From assembly GCA_022606425.2 (NCBI GenBank), contig JAHDVF020000431.1, positions 310,001-374,000 on the forward strand: a stretch of DNA of 64,000 bases. Reading direction: 5' to 3'. Positions within the stretch are counted from its first letter, which is position 1, and the number at the start of each line of letters is the position of its first letter. The notes beneath the pieces were generated by a model. That model saw only the letters and a program-made list of their open reading frames with translations, was not told the DNA's origin and searched no databases. Source of the DNA: Lepidostoma basale (lineage: Eukaryota > Arthropoda > Insecta > Trichoptera > Lepidostomatidae). The translations under genes were made by a program, and so were the position numbers. This document shows positions 51,201 to 53,600 of the stretch, one piece after another.

Positions 51201-51504
51201 CGGCTTCTTTTGTTAGTCCCATCGCCGCATCTTTTCTCTTACAATATTAAATAAAATTTCACTTTAACAATATTAATTACGTCCAAAGAAACAAATGAAC
51301 AAACATAGTAATTATGGCTTAAGCGTTTTAGCGTCTTAAAGCGTCTTACAGCATTCAACTTGTTTTTCCAGGTATCGAACTTTCGTGGAAGAGAACCAGT
51401 TTCAAAAGAACTACCACTCTTTTGATAATTTAGGATTCGAAGGGATCCCAACAACACGCAGAGTACACTGGCCGGACCAGAACGCAGATCATTTTACCAC
51501 ATAA
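11958..51504 (+). CDS. PAN/apple and ZP-domain apical membrane protein, 12 visible exons, 5' end missing
   Basis: Spliced gene. Exons: 11958-12254, 14949-15290, 17219-17313, 19716-19935, 27818-28034, 30351-30491, 32694-32896, 37313-37468, 38611-38864, 46895-47261, 50815-50938, 51372-51504. Every junction is AG/GT and donor and acceptor phases agree (1-1, 1-1, 0-0, 1-1, 2-2, 2-2, 1-1, 1-1, 0-0, 1-1, 2-2). The chain gives about 848 residues: PAN modules (about 1-318), ZP domain with eight cysteines (about 319-645), RNKR furin-type site (about 656), one transmembrane helix (about 777-802) and a cytoplasmic tail. Family knowledge: arthropod PAN+ZP proteins (NompA, Neyo, Morpheyus, Nyobe, Trynity) are secreted or membrane-tethered apical extracellular matrix proteins shaping cuticle or sensory caps. 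I cannot tell which orthologue this is. The first visible exon opens with two bases of a split codon, so at least one upstream exon with the signal peptide is missing. Confidence 0.9.
12295..12787. mobile_element. TA-flanked DNA transposon/MITE with 19-bp perfect TIRs
   Basis: AGGGTGTTTTTTTAGAGGT at 12296-12314 is the exact inverse of 12768-12786, with TATA at the outer edges, consistent with TA target duplication (Tc1/mariner superfamily habit). The 450-bp interior is less AT-rich and has no transposase frame. It sits 40 bp inside intron a of the PAN/ZP gene. Confidence 0.75.
12800..13840. other. Intron sequence
   Basis: A single hammerhead-like minus-strand word set (CTGAAGATG near 12950 and CCGAAATATC near 12920) is present with a poor hairpin. 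A 20-bp tandem duplication TGCATACAAAAACATTTTTT lies near 13523-13562. Otherwise AT-rich. Confidence 0.35.
13845..14080. repeat. Palindromic element, family D
   Basis: TCTTGGACAATGATGTAAAAC, GTCTTTTTTGTAGAAATTTTA and a GGAATGGCTTGTTTCGAC arm face CATTTCCATAAAATAAAATAAAACG and CTAGAAAACAGACG. Hammerhead-like words are present, but the box reads TTGATAA. Confidence 0.5.
14225..14877 (+). mobile_element. LINE (TTAG-tail family), reverse-transcriptase C-terminal part
   Basis: Decayed frames read DEFVYLGRMFTRDGRVERDI, then GVLLPTLMYGSEAWNWQKKD, NRGRPRKTWHGQINQI and the standard GGGGAGACGGC terminus with TTAG repeats. Several stops and frameshifts are present. It lies in intron a, in the sense of the host gene. 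Confidence 0.8.
14949..15290 (+). CDS. Exon b: Cys-containing module with Ser/Gln/Asn-rich linker
   Basis: Acceptor AGTTCCAG ends at 14948; donor C|GTAAGT after 15290; phase 1 in, phase 1 out, 342 bp. Translation opens DTCQTKLWSTESSYGYRLI and ends NQCVED, with four cysteines. The middle is polar and proline-rich (QFQLQQPPSNPFSTPF), as expected for a linker interrupting an apple/PAN fold. The module is weaker than the flanking PAN exons and its domain name is an inference. Confidence 0.8.
15415..15545. repeat. Palindromic element, family I, with C tract
   Basis: The minus module has TTTACAC, CTGAGGA and GAAA but its stem II is invaded by an uninterrupted C tract near 15431. The plus arm keeps GGAAGG, ACCTCTGAAATATGTTGTGTA. 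Lies 125 bp after exon b. Confidence 0.5.
15731..16250 (-). mobile_element. LINE (TTAG-tail family) 3' part, minus strand
   Basis: The plus strand begins AACTAACCATCACCC and continues as the inverse of the conserved C-terminal coding region. It is more diverged than the 24.6 kb copy. Confidence 0.65.
16358..16570. repeat. Dispersed repeat, family K copy 2
   Basis: Counterpart of 6594-6860, with the same order of shared words. It adds CGGGCATGCGCACTGTGTGC, which is absent from the other copy. Confidence 0.45.
16794..16892. repeat. Three-unit tandem repeat, about 35 bp
   Basis: Units of the form TTCACAATGTTAACGCTATC-CATYCGTACTTAC occur three times with 10-20 percent divergence. Intron of the PAN/ZP gene; no known role. 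Confidence 0.55.
17219..17313 (+). CDS. Exon c: start of the last PAN module
   Basis: Acceptor GATTTCAG ends at 17218; donor GAG|GTACCA after 17313; phase 1 in, phase 0 out, 95 bp. Encodes LPKQIDRCSYEEYYNQTLKH and the following 12 residues to STQE. The RC-[ST]-[YF]-E-x-Y opening is characteristic of the PAN module just before the ZP domain in this protein class. The module is completed by exon d, so the PAN fold is split by a phase 0 intron. Confidence 0.85.
17640..18078 (+). mobile_element. LINE (TTAG-tail family), strongly decayed
   Basis: Shares AGATGAGTGAAAGTAGAATAAAT, GATCGAGTGTC and the final GAGACGGCTTGATGG with the family. Many indels suggest an old copy. Confidence 0.6.
18080..18880. 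other. Intron sequence, nothing recognised
   Basis: AT-rich; the frame at 18409-18633 is without domain features. Confidence 0.35.
18885..19080. mobile_element. Foldback/MITE family J, single partial copy
   Basis: Shares TTGTATCTCAATAGAGACGA, GTTTACAGGACTTATGACC and TGTCATTGGTTGGG with the copies at 25530-26345 and 47605-49906. Starts with a 21-bp tandem duplication. Confidence 0.6.
19100..19315 (+). mobile_element. tRNA-derived SINE, tail type 1, degraded head
   Basis: GACCTTCGTGGCAGAGTGGT box A is intact, box B has lost GGGTTCGATT, and the tail includes CGACCTGTTGTATA. It inserted directly after a family J copy. Confidence 0.75.
19716..19935 (+). CDS. Exon d: rest of the last PAN module
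   Basis: Poly-pyrimidine tract and TTTTTAG end at 19715; donor G|GTAAAT after 19935; phase 0 in, phase 1 out, 220 bp. Starts CKSRCEQEYQFNCRGFTTV and ends VYYRRVTCLN. The CxxxC, FxCRG and CYLHSED elements are classical PAN/apple motifs. Joined with exon c it makes one complete domain of about 105 residues directly preceding the ZP domain. Confidence 0.9.
20040..20215. repeat. Palindromic element, family I
   Basis: The minus module (20104-20073) has CTGAAGA, GAAA, ACATGT and T, then GTGTAGT, but a missing stem II. The plus module (20131-20158) has TACAC, CTGAAGA and GGAG..CTCT but a lost GAAA. Taken across both arms, all hammerhead parts are present once. Confidence 0.55.
20755..20915 (+). mobile_element. 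LINE (TTAG-tail family) 3' end
   Basis: TGACAGTCCATTCTTTCTGC and AGGGAGACGGCGTGGTGG followed by TTAG repeats. The GC-rich 20755-20845 part may belong to the same element. Confidence 0.6.
20920..21730. other. Intron d sequence, nothing recognised
   Basis: AT-rich without repeats I can name. Confidence 0.35.
21735..22165. other. Low-repeat, mixed-composition block in intron d (candidate conserved non-coding)
   Basis: Clearly less AT-biased than its surroundings, with no match to any repeat family in the window, no splice-framed open frame and many homeodomain-like TTAAT and ATAAA words. The overlapping open frames at 21887-22111 have no domain. It is a candidate enhancer only by composition. 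Confidence 0.3.
22796..22915 (+). mobile_element. SINE tail, type 1, 5' truncated
   Basis: CCTATCACAGGTCATGGGAATC through GGACCTGTTGTATACA and an A-rich end. Lacks the tRNA-like head. Confidence 0.65.
22948..23545 (+). mobile_element. LINE (TTAG-tail family) with YADD motif, internal deletion, 8-bp TSD
   Basis: Reverse-transcriptase core LQGCVMSPWLFNLYVDKCMK and LLYADDTVLVADS (catalytic YADD), then a join to the C-terminal RWFGHLERMDGERMAKK and NRRACMTRCMNVEEAREVC region. This implies a large internal deletion near 23190-23215. The tail is TTTG repeats rather than TTAG. TCATTATC is repeated at 22940-22947 and 23546-23553. Confidence 0.85.
24608..25065 (-). mobile_element. LINE (TTAG-tail family), well-preserved 3' end with TSD
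   Basis: An open frame of 78 codons (24629-24865) reads GTRNRGRPRKTWHDQINQIL through FSAYPFGETA. The TTAG tail is at the low-coordinate side. TAAACAAA is repeated at 24600-24607 and 25066-25073. Relatively young. Confidence 0.85.
25190..25430. other. Mixed-composition non-repeat block in intron d
   Basis: Contains CACGTGAGACTGTCAAG and ACACGGCGCGCGGATGTAC without any repeat match or coding signal. A weak candidate for conserved non-coding DNA. Confidence 0.2.
25530..26345. mobile_element. Foldback/MITE family J, inverted pair
   Basis: A plus-oriented unit (25530-25855) and a minus-oriented unit (26045-26345) are mirror images (AATAGAGACGAAG / CTTCGTCTCAATT; ACAGGACTTATGACCTGTCA / TGATAGGTCATAAGTCCTGC). 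They are separated by a spacer holding a 19-bp tandem duplication AACTGGTCCAAGTTAAA. Confidence 0.7.
26590..26817. repeat. Palindromic element, family F, best preserved
   Basis: Outer arms ACGTTGTATAAAACCACTTT and AAAGTGGTTTTATGCAACGT are near-perfect inverses. Inner arms carry GGTTTCACTCTGTAACGAGC and its exact complement as hammerhead-like modules. Confidence 0.7.
26735..26775 (+). ncRNA. Hammerhead-like module, ACCGGT family
   Basis: CTGACGA at 26738-26744, one base, GCTC pairing with GAGT across a GTTACA loop, GAAA at 26760-26763, self-complementary ACCGGT (26763-26768), T at the cleavage position, then GGC that can pair with GCC just before the core. The facing arm near 26633-26665 carries AAGACGA in place of the core box and is probably dead. 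Confidence 0.4.
26915..27015. repeat. Palindromic element, family G
   Basis: CTTTATTTCGATTATGACCGG and TTTCGCCAGACTGGC face GCCTGGCGAAATAAATCGC and TGTTGAAATAAAG. Confidence 0.5.
27150..27250. repeat. Half element, family E
   Basis: ACTGTTTCTCCACTTTTCAG, ACATGTTTCGAAGGTTTTAT and a following TCGTCGAGAGAACGAT, as in the 39.2 and 45.3 kb copies. Confidence 0.45.
27255..27518 (-). mobile_element. tRNA-derived SINE, tail type 2, minus strand
   Basis: On the minus strand: GGCCTTCGTGGCCGAGTGGT, then a box B variant, GTGACAATAAAATGGCGATA and a tail ending AAAGAGCGATTCAACAAAAT plus AAT repeats. Pairs with 10383-10625 as a sub-family. Confidence 0.8.
27590..27735. repeat. Palindromic element, family B
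   Basis: TTTGTAGCGACAGCCGTTTCG faces GGCAAAGCAGCTGTC. The core box reads GGATGATG and GAAA reads AAAG, so it is decayed. Lies 80 bp upstream of exon e. Confidence 0.5.
27818..28034 (+). CDS. Exon e: ZP-N half, first part
   Basis: Acceptor TTTACCAG ends at 27817; donor AA|GTATGG after 28034; phase 1 in, phase 2 out, 217 bp. Contains VVCTSTGMSITYRP, FRGRIYASGY, ETCSVPG and PDCGVNQ: ZP cysteines 1 to 3 and the F-x-G-x-I-Y-x-x-G strand typical of the ZP-N Ig-like fold. The exon is GC-rich against AT-rich introns, as expected for conserved coding DNA. Confidence 0.9.
28095..28977. mobile_element. Possible hAT-type element ends
   Basis: CAGAGATTCTCAAAATAATT at the left and CCCACTTTGAGAACCTATG at the right resemble inverted hAT termini (CA.AG.TTCTCAAA). 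No 8-bp duplication could be confirmed and a SINE lies inside. Tentative. Confidence 0.3.
28175..28380 (-). mobile_element. tRNA-derived SINE, tail type 1, minus strand
   Basis: The plus strand starts TTGTATACAACAGGTCGTTTG and ends CTTACCACTCTGTCACGAAGG, the inverse of the SINE tail and head. Confidence 0.8.
29344..29604 (+). mobile_element. tRNA-derived SINE, tail type 1, full length with 11-bp TSD
   Basis: Head TCTTCGTGGCAGAGTGG, box B GGGTTCGATTCCC, body CACGTGACGATAAAATGGCG and tail CAGTAATTGGGTCC plus ACGACCTG. AACTTTATTGA is repeated at 29333-29343 and 29605-29615. The best reference copy in the window. Confidence 0.88.
29655..29880. repeat. Half element, family C
   Basis: TTTGTTCGCCATACTTAGTG and ATATCAGACATGTTTTGG are shared with 57630-57985. 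The minus hammerhead (29819-29775) has CTGAAGT and AAAA in place of core bases. Confidence 0.5.
29998..30140. repeat. Half element, family D
   Basis: TATTTATTGTTTCTTGAGCA, ACGTTATCTAGAAGTTTTAT and GGGAATGACATGTTTCGAC; lies 210 bp before exon f. Confidence 0.5.
30351..30491 (+). CDS. Exon f: ZP-N half, second part
   Basis: Acceptor CTTTTCAG ends at 30350; donor AG|GTCTGT after 30491; phase 2 in, phase 2 out, 141 bp. Encodes YTLLVIQNNPIIQAQGDRF and then VGCVAPP, which carries ZP cysteine 4. The pattern of a long beta strand, a Q/G-D-R turn and a V-x-C closure matches the end of ZP-N. Confidence 0.88.
31183..31425. repeat. Palindromic element, family D
   Basis: Left arm TTTACGGGAATAACATGTTTT, right arm AAAACATGTTATTGCCATAAAA; flanks TATTGTTTCTTGATAAAATA and AAAACAAACGTTTGCATTCG. 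Confidence 0.55.
31580..31865. repeat. Palindromic element, family A, best preserved
   Basis: Two facing modules (GCTGGCATCTTCTGGTGTAT and ACCAGAAGATGGCAGCAAGC) lie inside nested inverted arms reaching about 31618-31865. The unique side stretch at 31580-31617 is the inverse of 1290-1327, which shows a defined, mobile unit. Confidence 0.75.
31746..31777 (+). ncRNA. Hammerhead-like module with U4 changed
   Basis: CAGAAGA at 31746-31752 in place of CTGANGA, one base, GGCAGC pairing perfectly with GCTGCC, GAAA at 31768-31771, ACCGGT and C at 31777. A mirror copy faces it at 31701-31735 (with ACCGAT for ACCGGT). The invariant U4 is A in all copies of this family here, so activity is doubtful. Confidence 0.3.
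32299..32530. repeat. Palindromic element, family D
   Basis: TCTAGAAGTTTTATTATAGTT and ACGGGAATAACGTTTTTCGCC face AACATGTCATTCCC and ACTTCTAGAAAACAGAAGT. Lies 160 bp before exon g. Confidence 0.6.
32694..32896 (+). CDS. Exon g: ZP linker and start of ZP-C
   Basis: Acceptor GTTTCTAG ends at 32693; donor G|GTATAT after 32896; phase 2 in, phase 1 out, 203 bp. A Ser/Thr-rich interdomain linker is followed by APKVRMYIINDPDEG and SLGETIELRIESEYT, the first ZP-C strands. There is no cysteine, as expected for this part. Confidence 0.87.
33090..33260. repeat. Palindromic element, family C-like
   Basis: ACATGTTTTGGGACACAG.. faces CTGTGTCGCGAAACATGTT with AAATTTAAAAGCTTTAAATTT at the centre. CTGAGGAAGG on the minus side is intact. 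Confidence 0.5.
33270..34080. other. Intron g sequence, nothing recognised
   Basis: AT-rich, no repeat ends identified. Confidence 0.35.
34085..34360. repeat. Palindromic element, family F-like
   Basis: AAAAACCGGTTTAACTCCC faces CAGACGAATCTTCGATAAGA, GCGAAACCGGTTCG. The plus module keeps a hairpin, GAAA, ACCGGT and T. Confidence 0.5.
34430..34540. repeat. Family A-like module
   Basis: TTGGCAGCTCGCTGCCATCT and TCTGG on the minus strand give CAGAAGA and a perfect GGCAGC hairpin, but GAAA is AATA. The partner arm has been replaced by AT-rich palindrome. Confidence 0.4.
35195..35410 (+). mobile_element. SINE, tail type 1, head degraded
   Basis: GAAAGCAGTGTGATTGTCTC, TTACGTGACAATAAAATAGC and ACAGTAATTGGGTTAAAATG follow a tRNA-like head no longer readable. 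Confidence 0.6.
35575..35880 (-). mobile_element. LINE reverse-transcriptase C-terminal fragment, separate lineage
   Basis: An uninterrupted 98-codon minus frame: LGMLDYQSLKIGRTIHLGVN and RQRQHRLFHLPLCKTNLPKG resemble the R....F....R.N...SP..R pattern closing many jockey-type LINE polymerases. A single fragment without visible ends. Confidence 0.55.
35885..35990 (-). repeat. Hammerhead-like module, single
   Basis: The minus strand reads CTGAAGATGAGAC, GTCAAAACGTCGATC: core box, small stem, AAAA for GAAA, ACGT and C. Confidence 0.35.
36000..36775. other. Intron g sequence, low-repeat
   Basis: About 36300-36600 is of mixed composition with no repeat match. No coding signal. Confidence 0.25.
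36780..36930. repeat. Half element, family C-like
   Basis: TTTGCAGATATGTTTCGG and ATCGGTCCTTCC are shared with family C. Confidence 0.4.
37075..37265. repeat. Palindromic element, family D
   Basis: AACAATGATGTTAAACTCCA, ACGTCTGTTTTCGCCTTCC and AAGGCGGAACATGTTTTTCCC; ends 48 bp before exon h. Confidence 0.55.
37313..37468 (+). CDS. Exon h: ZP-C, cysteine 5 region
   Basis: Acceptor TTTCGCAG ends at 37312; donor G|GTACAC after 37468; phase 1 in, phase 1 out, 156 bp. Encodes YHLVASSQLGDSSVLLLDG and then GCPTGQVDFPAL. The L-L-D-x-x-G-C-P-T signature is highly conserved in arthropod ZP domains. Confidence 0.9.
37899..38046 (-). mobile_element. LINE 3' end, 148 bp, with 11-bp TSD
   Basis: A GAAGAAG tail on the minus strand and a short C-terminal frame (PPGRPPKRCRDSW-like). 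AACAACGTATT is repeated at 37888-37898 and 38047-38057. Confidence 0.7.
38250..38550 (-). mobile_element. LINE (TTAG-tail family) 3' part, minus strand
   Basis: ACTAACTAAATAACCACTATG, GCCGTTTCTCC and GGTAAGCAGAGAGTATGG, then the inverse of the C-terminal region. Ends about 60 bp before exon i. Confidence 0.65.
38611..38864 (+). CDS. Exon i: ZP-C with Arg/Thr/Gly-rich insertion, cysteines 6 and 7
   Basis: Acceptor GATTAAAG ends at 38610; donor AAG|GTTTGT after 38864; phase 1 in, phase 0 out, 254 bp. The 3' part encodes ARFRAFRFPNSHVVKFSVMV and then QFCVGPCEK, classical ZP-C with two cysteines. The 5' part, about 38620-38775, adds some 50 Arg/Thr/Gly/Ser/Ala-rich residues (for example TTGRVGPRVTTASARP) where other ZP domains usually have a shorter loop. 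The underlying DNA is GC-rich and weakly repetitive (ACTGGAAGGG occurs twice). The frame stays open. Confidence 0.85.
38940..39130. repeat. Palindromic element, family H
   Basis: CGTCTTTCTGGACC and GGTCCAGAAAGACG are perfect inverses (stem I of a hammerhead). The right part reads GGAGA..TCTCC-GAAACGTC, but the core box between them is TTGAATAT with an insertion. The outer GATCTTGGGAAAAAT arms also pair. Confidence 0.5.
39160..39335. repeat. Palindromic element, family E
   Basis: CGATTTTATACCCTCATCATT and TATCGTTCTCCCGACGACAA as in the 45.3 kb copy. Confidence 0.45.
39370..39660. repeat. Palindromic element, family D
   Basis: Arms with TATGGGAGTCATATATTTTGCC, GAGTTGCATGTTTCGCC and TAATAAAACTTTTAGAAATCC; diverged. 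Confidence 0.45.
39892..40560 (+). mobile_element. LINE (GAAGAAG-tail, RTE-like C-terminus) with 11-bp TSD
   Basis: Frames read FKYLGSILTQSLDPDVEIKC, LLYGCETWTLNVNLMNRLEA and WLHRRMLRVPWTDMVTN, then GRRGPGRRQMSWLQNVREW. Two disabling stops are seen. GGAATATTTTA is repeated at 39880-39890 and 40561-40571. A relative lies at 49149-49743. Confidence 0.85.
40700..40900. other. Mixed-composition non-repeat block in intron i
   Basis: GGGATCCCGTCTTTCGACCC and GGACCTAGCACGACAGTAGC have no repeat counterpart or frame here. Confidence 0.2.
40905..41150. repeat. Palindromic element, family D
   Basis: TACGTCGTTTTTCTACAAG, GAATGACGTGTGTCGCC and GGCAAAACATATGATTCCC. Confidence 0.5.
41655..41840 (-). mobile_element. 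LINE (RTE-like C-terminus) old fragment
   Basis: The minus frame contains RRKLEYFGIMENDKYQVLQL and IIQCKI, matching the F-G-H-I-x-R-x-x-K-Y family pattern; eroded. Confidence 0.5.
42050..42310. repeat. GC-richer unrecognised segment, probable transposon piece
   Basis: GTGCCCGTACGTCCCTGCC, GTGTGTGGGTTGCGCAC and two AACCCCACGG/AATCCCACAG-GTAAAA units. No frame and no TSD identified. Confidence 0.25.
42597..42720 (-). mobile_element. LINE (TTAG-tail family) 3' fragment
   Basis: CCGGAAGGGTATGAAGAC, ACTGCCACACTACTCTATCC and CAGCGAGTCATACACGCACG on the plus strand are the inverse of the C-terminus. Confidence 0.6.
43060..43600. other. Mixed-composition non-repeat block in intron i (candidate conserved non-coding)
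   Basis: The segment around 43300-43530 (ATGCCCGCGGAGCTCGGTTA, then CCGGAATCCTTCTGATATTG) is less AT-rich and has no repeat match or spliceable frame. Candidate regulatory DNA by exclusion. Confidence 0.3.
43985..44280. repeat. Palindromic element, family D
   Basis: TTTATGGGAATGTCATTTATTGCC and TTGCAAGGGCATTATCAAATC face GCCTAAGCAAGGCGAACATG; outer GAGAAAACAGACGTTTTCAT. Confidence 0.55.
44620..45110. other. Mixed-composition non-repeat block in intron i (candidate conserved non-coding)
   Basis: About 490 bp near half GC. Open frames in both strands overlap (44521-44904) but have no domain and no proper splice borders matching the gene phases. No counterpart repeat in the window. Confidence 0.3.
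45240..45450. repeat. Palindromic element, family E
   Basis: CACTTTTCAGTTATTTTTTC.. faces GAGAAAAATAAACTGAAAAGTGG; GGTTTTATACCTTCATCATT carries a TGATGAAGG box on the minus strand. Confidence 0.5.
45600..46040. other. Mixed-composition non-repeat block in intron i
   Basis: Includes a GC-rich core near 45802-45846 (GGGCGGCGGACCTGCTAGGC). A 106-codon minus frame here lacks any domain. Confidence 0.25.
46610..46770. repeat. Palindromic element, family B, best preserved
   Basis: TTTGTCGCGACAGCTGTTTCGCC faces GGCGAAACCGCTGTTCCGACAAA. Perfect CTGATGA box at 46697-46703. Ends 125 bp before exon j. Confidence 0.65.
46689..46750 (+). ncRNA. Hammerhead-like module, different sequence family
   Basis: CTGATGA at 46697-46703, one base, GCCAA (46705-46709) pairing with TTGGC (46722-46726), GAAA at 46727-46730, then ACCGCTGT and T. 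The facing minus-strand arm at 46631-46657 preserves GGC-GAAA-ACAGCTGT-C but has no core box. The core is perfect; stem I is not convincing. Confidence 0.4.
46895..47261 (+). CDS. Exon j: ZP end, furin-type site, juxtamembrane ectodomain
   Basis: Acceptor TTTTTACAG ends at 46894; donor G|GTAAGT after 47261; phase 0 in, phase 1 out, 367 bp. INCDATK carries ZP cysteine 8; RNKRD follows 9 residues later and fits the dibasic consensus R-x-K/R-R used to release ZP proteins from their anchors. The remaining roughly 107 residues are a non-conserved stalk before the membrane helix, with one cysteine (EMCREI). Confidence 0.9.
47490..47600. repeat. Family D element, left half, split by foldback
   Basis: GTTTCCTGAACAATG and ATAAGAATGACAAATTTCAAC; the matching half resumes near 49906 (GAAGGGCAATACATTACATT, TTTCTAGAAAACAGAAATT). 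Confidence 0.5.
47605..49906. mobile_element. Nested foldback, family J: two direct and two inverted units
   Basis: Units 47605-48118 and 48121-48490 run left to right. Units 48490-48846 and about 48850-49906 are their mirror images at very high identity (for example TGTTTACAGGACTTATGACC against GGTCATAAGTCCTGTAAACA). The centre is an A/T tract near 48460-48505. A LINE interrupts the last unit. Flanks TTTCTAAGACTTA and TTTCTAAGGCTTA may be the target duplication. Confidence 0.75.
49149..49743 (+). mobile_element. LINE (GAAGAAG-tail, RTE-like), young-looking, 8-bp TSD
   Basis: A 143-codon open frame from 49143 reads GKYLGSIITKTLDPDTEVKC and LLYGYETWTLKVNVMNRLEA. One frameshift near 49495 separates it from GRRGVGRKQMSWLRNIREW. 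ACATGATC is repeated at 49141-49148 and 49744-49751. Confidence 0.88.
50006..50228 (+). mobile_element. tRNA-derived SINE, tail type 1
   Basis: CTCTTCGTGATAGAGTGATA, GAGTTCGATTCCCGGCGAT box B, and GTAATTGGGTTTAAATAACC tail. Confidence 0.75.
50240..50810. other. Intron j sequence, nothing recognised
   Basis: AT-rich up to the acceptor of exon k. Confidence 0.35.
50815..50938 (+). CDS. Exon k: transmembrane helix
   Basis: Acceptor TATTTTCAG ends at 50814; donor AG|GTGAAC after 50938; phase 1 in, phase 2 out, 124 bp. Translation reads EDPRTVRNNMICIHEA, then a strongly hydrophobic run (LFISITIIWLLVQVIILAGC, MIV) ending in a basic IKR stop-transfer sequence. This is a single type I transmembrane segment. 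Confidence 0.9.
51372..51504 (+). CDS. Exon l: cytoplasmic tail and stop codon
   Basis: Acceptor TTTTTCCAG ends at 51371; phase 2 in; the frame runs to TAA at 51502-51504. Encodes about 43 polar residues (RYRTFVEENQFQKNYHSFDN, then LGFEGIPTTRRVHWP). No polyadenylation signal is obvious close by; an AATAAA word occurs near 51850. Confidence 0.88.
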
Positions 51505-51657
51505 TTCGTGACAATTAGATCTTCATATTTAATAAGAGGCTTATATATTCTCGTTTCGTTTCCGTATATTACCTTTTACACAATCATATTTTATATGTGT
51601 AATTTTAGATTTACAAAGTACTTAAAATATCCGATTAAGTAGGGTGATGGTCTAGAG

Positions 51658-51985
51658 CAGTGGTTCCCAAAGTGGTCAATTTCAACCCCCCAGGGGTCTA
51701 CGACAATTGGAGAAAAATTGAGGGGATATGAGATGTAAATAGGGGTCCACGAGATGGTTCTAACTAAATTAAAGCCGAATATTGGAATTTTGATATCAAA
51801 GCATCATGCTTATCCCTTCAGTTGTTACGATTTTCCCAAACTAGCCAAAAAATAAAGGTCGACAATGTTATAAACTTCAAAAACTAATTTTAAATTATGA
51901 AAGCAGGAGGTCTTCACAAATTAGAATAAATGAGCAAGGGGTCTACGGGACAAAAATGTTGGAATAAGTAAGTAAACATTTCATC
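51658..51985. mobile_element. hAT-type terminal sequence
   Basis: CAGTGGTTCCCAAAGTGGTC at 51659 is a typical hAT terminus. GGGGTCTACGACAATTGGAG and AGGGGTCTACGGGACAAAA suggest internal repeats, but the opposite terminus is not clear. Downstream of the PAN/ZP stop codon, possibly in its 3' UTR. Confidence 0.4.
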
Positions 51986-52007
51986 CTCTGGTCTAGAGGA
52001 TAAAATG

Positions 52008-52098
52008 TTGCATGGTACTATGTATGAATGTAGAGGAATCCCGAGAGGTATGCCAAGACAGGCCAGTGTGGCCAGATGGTTAGTTAGTTAGTTAGTTA
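52008..52098 (+). mobile_element. LINE (TTAG-tail family) 91-bp 3' end with 17-bp TSD
   Basis: GTCTAGAGGATAAAATG is exact at 51991-52007 and 52099-52115. The insert holds ACTATGTATGAATGTAGAGG to TTAGTTAG. An extreme 5' truncation and a textbook target-primed insertion. Confidence 0.88.
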
Positions 52099-52266
52099 GT
52101 CTAGAGGATAAAATGCTTAGCTCCTGATCCAGGGGACATGGGCTTAAATCTGGACACGACAAGAATATTTTTTTCAATTTTGAACAATATTGCAGACTTT
52201 TTTTTCTTATGCAGCACTCGCTTTGTGGTTAGACATTTAAAAAAAAAATTAAAAGTTTTTAAGCAC

Positions 52267-53100
52267 TAAGAGGCGGATCACACTGTGATAAACATGTTTT
52301 AAAACAGTTGAAAACAGTTGTAAACCAAAATTCGTTTGACGTAGCTTGTGGATAAACACGCGCGGCTGTGGATTCGTGTTTATTAAAACAGTTTAAAACA
52401 ATTTATAAACCAGTCAAGGTCAGTTGCGTGGCGGCGTCGCACGGTGTTTAAAATCTTTCGAGCTACTTTTCATTATTTTGTAAAATTATTATTTTAAAAA
52501 TTTTATTCTTATAAAATGTATATGTCTGTTGACTTCTACGATAGAAACACATATATCTGTCTATCTCTCTGTCTTAACATAAAGTAGGTATTTGAATAGC
52601 GTACTTCGTAAGATTTTTTTTAAATATGAGACCGTAAAAGGCCCTTTGCAGCTCGACCTTGAGTATAAAGATAGAAATAGAAGTATTTTTTTAATTTTGA
52701 ATATTAAATTCATAGGTTCAACCGGTTAGCGGCGAAACAATACGACTGAACCTTTTTTTTGTTGCATGCAATTAGGTAGGTAATTTAGGGGTTGAAATTT
52801 CAACAAATCGGCCTCAAATTTATTGTGTGAACTGGATGACTAATACTCTTCCCTAAACACTTATAATTAGCCATTTCCATGTCATTGGGTTTTTACCAAA
52901 AGTAGCTAGTAAAAGCACCCTGAAACACCGTGCATCGTGCAAACGAAAACTGTGGAATGCATGTTTATATCTGTGGAATGCGTTTTTACATCTGTTGAAT
53001 GCGTGTTTGTCGTGTTTGTAAACTGTGAATTGCGTGTTTGTCAGTATACAAATTTTGGTTTCAAACCAGCTTGTTTATCACAGTGTGGCCCGCCTTTTAA
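52267..53100. mobile_element. DNA transposon remnant with TIRs and TAA target duplication
   Basis: GAGGCGGATCACACTGTGAT at 52270 is matched by the inverse ATCACAGTGTGGCCCGCC at 53078-53095. TAA flanks both ends (52267-52269, 53098-53100), as PIF/Harbinger elements do. No transposase frame. A LINE starts directly after the right end. Confidence 0.6.
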
Positions 53101-53282
53101 TAATTAACCAACCATCACGTCGTCTCGCCGGAGGGGTAGGCAGAAATAATGGAACGCCACACTGTTCTGTCCTAACATACTTCTCTCGCTTTCTCTACAT
53201 TCATACATCTTGTCATGCACGCTCGTCGATTTCTCCGACTCCTCACGTGACCACTATTTAATATTTGATTGATTTGATTACA
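53101..53282 (-). mobile_element. LINE (TTAG-tail family) 3' end, minus strand
   Basis: AACCAACCATCACGTCGTCT and GGCAGAAATAATGGAACGCC on the plus strand, then the inverse of the NRRACMTR coding end. Confidence 0.75.
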
Positions 53283-53499
53283 GAATAGGGAAAAACTTGG
53301 GAGATTGTTTGAATTATTGAATCATTCCGAAAATATAACAATTGCGAGGGAAAGAGAGTCGGTTGTGGAAGTTGGGAAGGAGGGCCAATGTCTAGCGACA
53401 AATAATTATGATACTGATAATTATGATATATACAAACTGAGGACTTGATAAAAATATTCAATTTCGTGAAAGATTTGAAGTTTAATGAATTTAACAAGA

Positions 53500-53600
53500 T
53501 GGTATTTGTTGTTTCTTGAACAATGGTGTAAAACTCCTAACTAATTGATACGAAAGAAAACGTCTGTTTTCTAGAAATTTATTATATAAGTTATGAAAAT
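53500..53600. repeat. Half element, family D
   Basis: TTGTTTCTTGAACAATGGTG, GAAAACGTCTGTTTTCTAG and GAAAATGACATACAC. Confidence 0.45.
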
